Shown in pieces: positions 48,001-57,000 of a DNA stretch of 64,000 nt; within the stretch, counting starts at the first letter, position 1; each line of letters opens with the position of its first letter. The position numbers and the translations under genes are program-made. This DNA is from Bolinopsis microptera. Lineage: Eukaryota; Ctenophora; Tentaculata; Lobata; Bolinopsidae. The stretch covers positions 17,210,712 to 17,274,711 of the forward strand of contig NC_087074.1 of the NCBI RefSeq assembly GCF_026151205.1. The letters are read 5' to 3'. Under the pieces are notes generated by a model. It did not search any database and was not told the origin of the DNA. It saw only the letters and a list, made by a program, of their open reading frames with translations.

Positions 48001-51000
48001 AACTGATGTGACAAAGTAAACATATCTTGCCCCTATTTTGAAGATCTATAACTCTATTAGAATTCAGCATTCTTTCAGAAACGATTGGTAGTATATTGTC
48101 TAGAACATCAGAGCTCAAGTTTAACAATTTTAGATTAATTTGTCAAAGACACTAAAAATGTGACAAAATTAACTTTCCCTGCCCCAACAATATCAAGATA
48201 GTGTGTTAAAATTGACATAGGATGCTTTATTGCCTATATTAATCGATCCAAACTACGAAAAAGATCTGTTAATCTGATGACGATTACCTAACTCTTATAA
48301 TAACTGATGTGACAAAGTAAACATGTCTTGCCCCTATTTCGAAGAGCTATACCTCTATTAGAATACTATGTAACTTTATCATCAATGAACTAGTTATTTT
48401 GCCAGCAAGGAGCTAACAGAGTTATAATAATTTTTTTGTGACGAAATTACCATATTTTTGACCATGTTGCAGTAGTTTAATTGTGACACTGTTAACATAT
48501 CACCACCCGATAATGATTTATGTGACTGGTGCGTGGTTCTAACAGTGTTGTTTGATCCATAGTATGTAATATAAGAGGTTTAAGCTGGTATATCATTATT
48601 TGTTTAATTTCACACATGTTCAGATATCATCAAGATTATGTGACAAAGTAGACTTGTTTGTGCCTTCTGTGTTTTAATTCCTTACGACTATATGATATAA
48701 TAACAATTCCTAGCACTTCCAGGCCATCAAATAAACCTTCACTACTCAGCATTGCTTATCAGGGTGCCCTAAACATTCTTCACATGTTTTCTTAAATGTG
48801 TGACATAGTAAACCTGAGTGCACCATCTAACGAAAAGAATTGTCAAATATGTGGTCATATGTACCCATCCATGTACCCATCCAATCAACTGGACACTAAA
48901 AAATTTGGTCAAAAACGGCAGCAAGGGGTCCATATTTACTCCGTCACATGTTTATAGTGTGACAATGTAACCATTTCCATGCCGGCCGTATTTAAGCGAT
49001 ATCTTATCACCTGATTAAGATATCGTTAAGTGACAAAGTTAGCCTAGAGGATGAGACGATTATCCTAACCATCAAGGGTTTGTGTAATTTCATAGTGTGA
49101 CAAAGGCAACTACACTGTGCCTTTTAATAGGGTCACTTATATTTACCAATATCCTCAAACTCAAATGAACGTGTCCATATAGTAAGATATGTAACTTGGC
49201 CCTGATGTATCAAGAAGTAATCCCCGGAGAAAGATCTCAAATTTGAGGACCAAAAGGCTGGTAAAGGCTCTCAAATGGCGCAAGTGCACATTGCAATGCA
49301 CTTAGTGCATATCTATTATGTGTAGGGTTGAGTCCCAACTTGCTGCATAGCGATGTGTATTCAATGGACCATATCACTATATCAGGGATACTGAAGGGAT
49401 ACTGAAGGGAAAGGAAGCAGTTCTAACGAGCGCTTCTCAAACACAAGGATATATCTTGTGAACTTGGCTAGTATATATGAAACATTTGACATGGAGTTGT
49501 AGGGTGAGTTATGTGCCTCGCCGGGCTAAAGTAGTGGATGTCCTTGCTGTACGGCAAGTTAAACAAGGAACTGAAACTACTAGGTTCCGTACAGACTCAA
49601 CTCTGCACCCATGTCAATATGTTCATTATATGCAAGCCTCTTGATTTATAATCACCGGGTCTAGTAATTGTTTAAGAGAGTTCTCTGGCAGTTACGAAAC
49701 TCGAGAGACTGTGGGATACTGAAGGGAAAGGAAGCAGTTCTAACGAGCGCTTCTCAAACACAAGGATATATCTTGTGAACTTGGCTAGTATATATGAAAC
49801 ATTTGACATGGAGTTGTAGGGTGAGTTATGTGCCTCGCTGGGCTAAAGTAGTGGATGTCCTTGCTGTACGGCAAGTTAAACAAGGAACTGAAACTACTAT
49901 GTTCCGTACAGACTCAACTCTGCACCCATGTCAATATGTTCATTATATGCAAGCCTCTTGATTTATCCCATACCACTGTAGAAATAAAACAAACATTTAA
50001 CCATTAATTTTTCAAACAGGAATTGTTATTTGACAACCAGTAACCACCAACTTTTTGGTCTCATATCCTGTATTATAACTATATATAACTATATATTCTA
50101 TAAATATATACGATTTTACGACAATTTAAAAAGTAATGATGATAATCATCAATGGACAATGAGGGCCAATTTGATGAAAGCGTATGCGTAAATCATTGCT
50201 GATCGGTAATAAACCGGCGTCAAGTGTTGATATTAAACAAAATTGATAATTTTATATTTTAATTCAGTCACCCAATATTAATCTTTTTAAATTATGCAAA
50301 TAATCAAAACGTTAATTAGTTGTCGAATTGTCACTCTAAATAGCCATGTCCTAAAATTTCGCACTTTCTTGCAGACACTTCTTAATTAGAATTGCATCCA
50401 TCGGAGCCACACGTTTTCCAGTTAGAGAAGTCGCTGCCTCCTCTGTCTCCGATGTACCAGGAGACAGCCCTCAAGCTGTGGTAACCGAACCACCCTCTGT
50501 TCAAGCAGCCTGTTACTCTCGCCTTTGCCTCAGCGGTCGCGTTGTAGTATTCAATAGAATAACACTTGTTGTGCCTACAACTTGTCAGAGTATCTTCGCA
50601 ACTATTGACCGCCCTGAAATTGATATGTGTGTTCAGCAGAGATGGTACGGGTACTGCGGTTGAGTTGTAACCGGCAATTTTATAACTGGCCGGCCATGTA
50701 CTGCTAGTTGTATAGTAGCTGAGGGTTAAACTAATAGTTTTAAGTTATATACTACTCGATAAAGTACTCAATATACGTACTCAAGATCTTTGCTTTTGAA
50801 AACTCCTGGCAGGAAAGGGTCTTCATTTGGACCAAACTCTCTGCATTCATAACATTGAACCCTGCCGTCTGCCACGGTTAGAAGAGCACCAACTAGTGCC
50901 AAAAATATCAACATCGCTGAAAGGGGGGATATAGTTAGTAAAACATAATGGGTATATCTGAATTGAAAAGAGCACTATATTTCAGTATAAGTTGGATTAA

Positions 51001-54000
51001 AAAGATTATTGTAACCCCCTCCCCCAAAAACCTCCGCCTTAGAACTCCGTGCCCCAGATTTTCTATCTAAATCGCTATCCCTAAAGTTTGGAGAAGGGTG
51101 AGAATATTATTCGGGTCAAGAGTGGGGTTCAGTCGAGATAAATAATCTGGGACACGAAGTACTGCAGCAGGACAACGCTACCGAACGAAACTTATTCACC
51201 GCAAAAGTGAATATGTGCTACCCGTTTTATACAATTTTTAATGGCATGACGATTCCCATCTCGCGTGAAATAATCGACAAGACAATCCTAACGCCAAAGT
51301 TATAGTAACTTCAGGAGGAAATACACTCGTTTGGAAGTCATTATTCCCTATGGATGGTACTGATAACAAGAACTTATCAACAGGGACAAATTTTAATTGC
51401 ATTTTCGGATCATGCCAGATGTGAACTAAACCAAGAAGAAGTCCTGAAGAAATTTGGAACCCTTCTGGGGAAATTTGGAATTCAATAATCCATATGGATG
51501 GTACTAATAACAGGGACTTATCAAGAGGGACAAATTTTAATTGCATTTTCGGATCGTGCCAGAAGTTCTGTATATATACTGCACAAGTTTTGGGACGAAA
51601 TGGCGGCCCATCGTTCGGATTATAATATTTAATAGATAATTATGCCCATCTTTTTGGCTCTACTGATAAGAACCTCGCGAAATTTTATTTGTTCCCATGA
51701 ACTTAATTAACCCTGCCCCTTTTGTCAGATTGTGTGAACGGAACGGTGTACACAGAGTGTGCTGAAGAATGCCCGGCGACCTGCACCGACCCCTTCCCAT
51801 CTTGTACTTCAGAGTGTAAGGAGGGCTGCCAGTGCCCTTCTCACGCTCCCTTACTCAACGATGGACAATGCATCCCTGCTAAGGAGTGTCCTGATGAAGG
51901 TGCTCTTCAAGTTTAATCTATTAATATATAACTTACTTTAACTTTTAAGTGAAAACTGAGGAAAACGGGAGCACCGTTACCAAAATTAATGTAGAATCAT
52001 TTTTGTTTCCAAGACTATCCTATATGTATCCTTTCCATGTTTTAGTATCAGAAATTTCCAGTATCTTGTCGACCTCAACACAATTACATTATCCACAAGC
52101 TCATCCGATATTATCAAATGCTTTCCATCAGACTTAACTGCGTGTCAGAAGAGCAGGAACTCTGTGTTGTTCGGAGCTGACATGAGCCTGCTACCAACCA
52201 GGTTATACTCAAAATAATGGAATCTATATAACATATTGGTGTTTATTTTGAGGAGCAAATTTAGTGTTGCAGAGAAGGTTCCGTAAGTAATTACAGGCTT
52301 CACACTGAAACTCTATTCCCGTTTAGATGCGATGAAAATGGAGCCTATCTCCCACTACAGTGCTCGTGGGCTGAGTGTTTCTGTGTGACCCCCCTTGGAA
52401 CCAGAGTAGCCACTGTCCCTTACTCTCTTGATGACTCTGTTTGCCGTGAGTATTAAGAGTACAGTTTGAATAGCCAATTTAATTAGTGAACCTTATTAAT
52501 AGGATTATTATGGTTCATTTATTTTGATAAAGAGTGAGTGAGATTGATTATCTAAACTGCCTTTCAGACGAGATCGACTATAAAGTGGGGTCAGAGTGCA
52601 ATGAAACTCACTGCTGGTGCACTGACAATAGAGGGAGCCCTGTTCAACACACTGCACGGTATGATATTTGAGGGTTTGCACGGTATGATATTTGAGGGTT
52701 ATTGTTCAGGAAGTTAGGTGTACACAAAGAGAATCACCAGATTTAGTTACAAATAGTTGATATTATTGTTCAACAGGTTGAAGCATGCGGAGATATCTTG
52801 CAGAGAGTCAGATATCGACAAGTCTGTTGTCATGGTTACCAGATGTGAGAGAGAGCGTGATGATGAGTGCTCATGGGTTAGCATATTTTTAGCTTTATTA
52901 GACTAATTAGTTAATTGATTGATTTATATTTTAGGAAACGACCGAAATTTCGGTTTGGTTGTTTTTGACCGGTTTGGCAAAAATTTTACCGAATTTTGCC
53001 GCGAACGTTTCATCAATTCCGAAAAATTAAAATAGCGGTAAAATGTTTGGGGCCCAAGGACTACTAGCATTGGTGTATATCTGTAGGGGGGGAGTGTTAC
53101 AAGAAAGCTTTAGAACTAAGTCAAGCTTAATTACCTTATCGGACCTTATTTGGACGGACATTAATTGAACGCTAGAGGCCTTAACGTTCATCTCAATGTC
53201 CGTTCAAATAAAGTCCGTTCATTTAAGGTCCGTCCAAGTTAAAGTCCGTTGCATTTTTTTCAAAAATTCGAACTTCTTGTCCAGAATATGACAACTATGA
53301 GAACTTTATTGTGCCGTAAGTTAACGACGGAAAGGTTCTCCTTGGTCTGCCGGAGGCACAGAAAACTCTACTAGTATATGATGTTTCCAAGGGGCACTTT
53401 GCGGAAAAAGTCAACGAAATTATGGCACTCAACAACATAGTTCATGAGCTAGTCCCCGCAAATATTACAAACTTGTTCCAGCCTCTACATATATTACGGT
53501 AAATCGTGTTGCCAAGGACATTGTCTATTACTATTAGACGAGACTAATGAGTTTCTCGAATATAAAATTGATTTATAGATTGCAACGGCCCTTAAGCGCT
53601 TGGTACATCGACTTTAATTCTATTTTAAGTCTATATAATTATCTGCACCCGGGAATTTAAAACTGCAAAATCTTGCAGCTTCGGGAAATTAAATTACCAC
53701 AATGATATCAGAGTTCAGACTACGCAATATGTGAGTCAACGAAAATAAATCCCATAGAAAAAGCGCTCTTGATGAATCGCTAATGAGAGCGGGAACTGGA
53801 AAAAGGACGGTCAAGCAAAACCCTTGCAAATCTTATCGAAGATATTCCCTCTAAGAGTTACTCCCAAGCTCCCACACTGTAAAACACTAAATCATGTCGA
53901 GTCCTAAATAATGGTGATCAGTGCGGACCAAACAGCAAAGCCAAAAAGAAAAGAAAAGGGGGGACCCCCAACCCATTTAGGCGTAGCTGAGACACCTCAC

Positions 54001-57000
54001 AGCAAGTAGACCAAAGTGGCTCTTGCAGCTTGTGAAAGGTGTATCAACTCCCCGCTTGGTTCAGCTAGGCCTGATGGAGTTCTCTTCCAATTATTCAATT
54101 AGACAGTTATATATAGTATATAGCCTTATGAAGCAGCCCACAAGTGAGCCAGAAAGAAGGTTAACTTATTTTATTCCAGCTGTTGTGAGCCTAATGATCA
54201 TTATGAAAGTCTGGAAATAGAGATCAAGTTTCTAGCTTACTCGTTGAAACTGAAAAGACGTTGAAACTGGGATACAATACACTACACGAACGCCCAAAAA
54301 GATGAACCAATTGATATGAGCAACGTTTAAAATTGAACAGCGTTTTAACGTTGTATTTAATTTTAGATTGTGAATGAAAAGTTCTTAAACGTTTTATAGG
54401 CCAACGTTGGTTAATTTTAAAGGTCAATTTTTTAACGTTGAAGTTGAACTATTTCATGCACGAAAACCCATTTGATGAAGATGATATGTGATATTAATGT
54501 CCGTTCATAATTATGTCCGTTCATTTAATGTCCGTCCAAATAAGGTCCGATAAGGTAGCTTAATCTGTGAATCAATTGCCATGACAAATAAATGTAACAG
54601 TAAAACACCACATTTAAACTATACTCCACCTCAGGTTGACCCAATACTGAAGGTGCTATCACCGGGTGACAGCTGTCTCTCCTCCAGCTGTACAGAGAAG
54701 GGTTACTACCTGTCCATACAGTGTAATCAGAACAGGTGTTGGTGCTCTGACCAGAGTGGGGGCCTCATCCCATGGACTGTCCGGCACAGACAAGCAGGTC
54801 AGTAAATTGATAGTGCCCCCCTAACAGTGCGGTAATGTGCGGTAATAGTGCCCCCTAACAGTGCGGTAATATGCGGTAATAGTGCCCCCTAACAGTGCGG
54901 TAATATGCGGTAATAGTACCCCCTAACAGTGCGGTAATGTGCGGTAATAATGCCCCCTAACAGTACGGTAATGTGCGGAAATAGTGCCCCCCCTAACAGT
55001 GCGTTAATGTGCGGAAATAGTGCCCCCCCTCCTAACAGTGCGGTAATGTGCGGTAATAGGTCAGTAGAGTTTCTCTAAAAGTTTGCTTTTATATCAGAAA
55101 TCCCAATGATAGTAAGTGTGCACAAAGTGATTGGCCATTCAAGGGTTTCCGCTCAAAAATATTACCTTATCGGACCTTATTTGGACGGACATTAATTGAA
55201 CGCTGGAGGCCTTAACGTTCATCTCAATGTCCGTTCAAATAAAGTCCGTTCATTTAAGGTCCGTCCAAGTTAAAGTCCGTTGAATTTTTTTCAAAAATTC
55301 GAACTTTTTGTCCAGAATATGACAACTATGAGAACTTTATTGTGCCGTAAGTTAACGACGGAAAGGTTCTCCTTGGTCTGCCGGAGGCACAGAAAACTCT
55401 ACTAGTATATGATGTTTCCAAGGGGCACTTTGCGGAAAAAGTCAACGAAATTATGGCACTCAACAACATAGTTCATGAGCTAGTCCCCGCAAATATTACA
55501 AACTTGTTCCAGCCTCTACATATATTACGGTAAATCGTGTTGCCAAGGACATTGTCTATTACTATTAGACAAGACTAAAGAGTTTCTCGAATATAAAATT
55601 GATTTATTGATTGCAACGGCCCTTAAGCGCTTGGTACATCGACTTTAATTCTATTTTATGTCTGTATAATTATCTGCACCCGGGAATTGAAAACTGCAAA
55701 ATCTTGCAGCTCCGGGAAATTAAATTACCACAATGATATCAGAGTTCAGACTACGCAATATGTAAGTCAACGAAAATAAATCCCATGGAAAAAGTGCTCT
55801 TGATGAATCGCTCTTGATGAATCGCTAATGTGCGGAAATAGTGCCCCCCTAACAGTGCGTTAATGTGCGGAAATAGTGTCCCCCCTCCTAACAGTGCGGT
55901 AATGTGCGGTAATAGGTCAGTAGAGTTTCTCTAAAAGTTTGCTTTTATATTTTTTAACGGCCAGGTAGCGCAGTTGGTTAGCCAGCTTTGCAATCGTGAG
56001 GTTGCGGGTTCAAATCCCACTGTCTGCCTGGTCGTGGGGTGAGCGTCGTTGACGTTCAGCTAAGGATCGTGAGTGGTCTATGCAGCCCCCCGGTCTACTC
56101 AGCCGAATACTCGAGAAATCGGGTGTGAGGGTTAAATGAGGAGCTGCACATTGCAGCAAAGTCTCGGGCGAAGAAAGTATGGTACACACTACCTTAACCG
56201 TCACTGGCTAAAAACAAATCCTTCGGCTTCCTGTAATTGGCTGGTTGCACTTGTGTAACAATATGGCTGTTGGAATACTCCGAAGTAAAATAAGTGTCTA
56301 GATAAAAATTTAAAAAAATCAGAAATCCCAATGATAGTAAGTGTGCACAAAGTGATTGGCCATTCAAGGGTTTCCGCTCAAAAATATTACTTTATCGGAC
56401 CTTATTTGGACGGACATTAATTGGGCGCTGGAGGCCTTAACGTTCATCTCAATGTCCGTTCAAATAAAGTCCGTTCATTTAAGGTCCGTCCAAGTTAAAG
56501 TCCGTTGAATTTTTTTCAAAAATTCGAACTTTTTGTCCAGAATATGACAACTATGAGAACTTTATTGTGCCGTAAGTTAACGACGGAAAGGTTCTCCTTG
56601 GTCTGCCGGAGGCACAGAAAACTCTACTAGTATATGATGTTTCCAAGGGGCACTTTGCGGAAAAAGTCAACGAAATTATTGCACTCAACAACATAGTTCA
56701 TGAGCTAGTCCCCGCAAATATTACAAACTTGTTCCAGCCTCTACATATATTACGGTAAATCGTGTTGCCAAGGACATTGTCTATTACTATTAGACAAGAC
56801 TAAAGAGTTTCTCGAATATAAAATTGATTTATTGATTGCAACGGCCCTTAAGCGCTTGGTACATCGACTTTAATTCTATTTTATGTCTGTATAATTATCT
56901 GCACCCGGGAATTAAAAACTGCAAAATCTTGCAGCTTCGGGAAATTAAATTACCACAATGATATCAGAGTTCAGACTACGCAATATGTAAGTCAACGAAA

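Larger units (their letters stand above)
46090..51728 (+). other. Large intron 9 of the giant gene
   Basis: 5.66 kb between exons 9 and 10 (46071-51728). It contains the TA-flanked element 46966-49179, a 253-bp direct repeat (49397-49649 and 49713-49966), the minus-strand LU gene (50382-50914) and a diverged repeat of about 140 bp at 51340-51560. No other coding seen. Confidence 0.8.
54970..56390. repeat. 856-bp tandem segmental duplication, second copy holding a SINE
   Basis: The segment starting in the 34-bp repeat and running through GGTCAGTAGAGTTTCTC (55059 and 55915) and the 5' part of the TACCTTATCGG element is duplicated with an offset of about 856 bp. The first copy ends abruptly at about 55838, returning to the 34-bp repeat. 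The second copy is interrupted by a 369-bp insert at 55951-56319. Confidence 0.85.

Noticed and set aside
51238-51546. Minus-strand 102-codon frame with an internal repeat
   Set aside because: It is produced by a 140-bp DNA duplication in an intron; no other coding sign.
55961-56031. Functional tRNA gene
   Set aside because: A and B boxes are present but the anticodon stem is weak and the sequence is the head of a longer insert with an A-rich tail, so it is a SINE.
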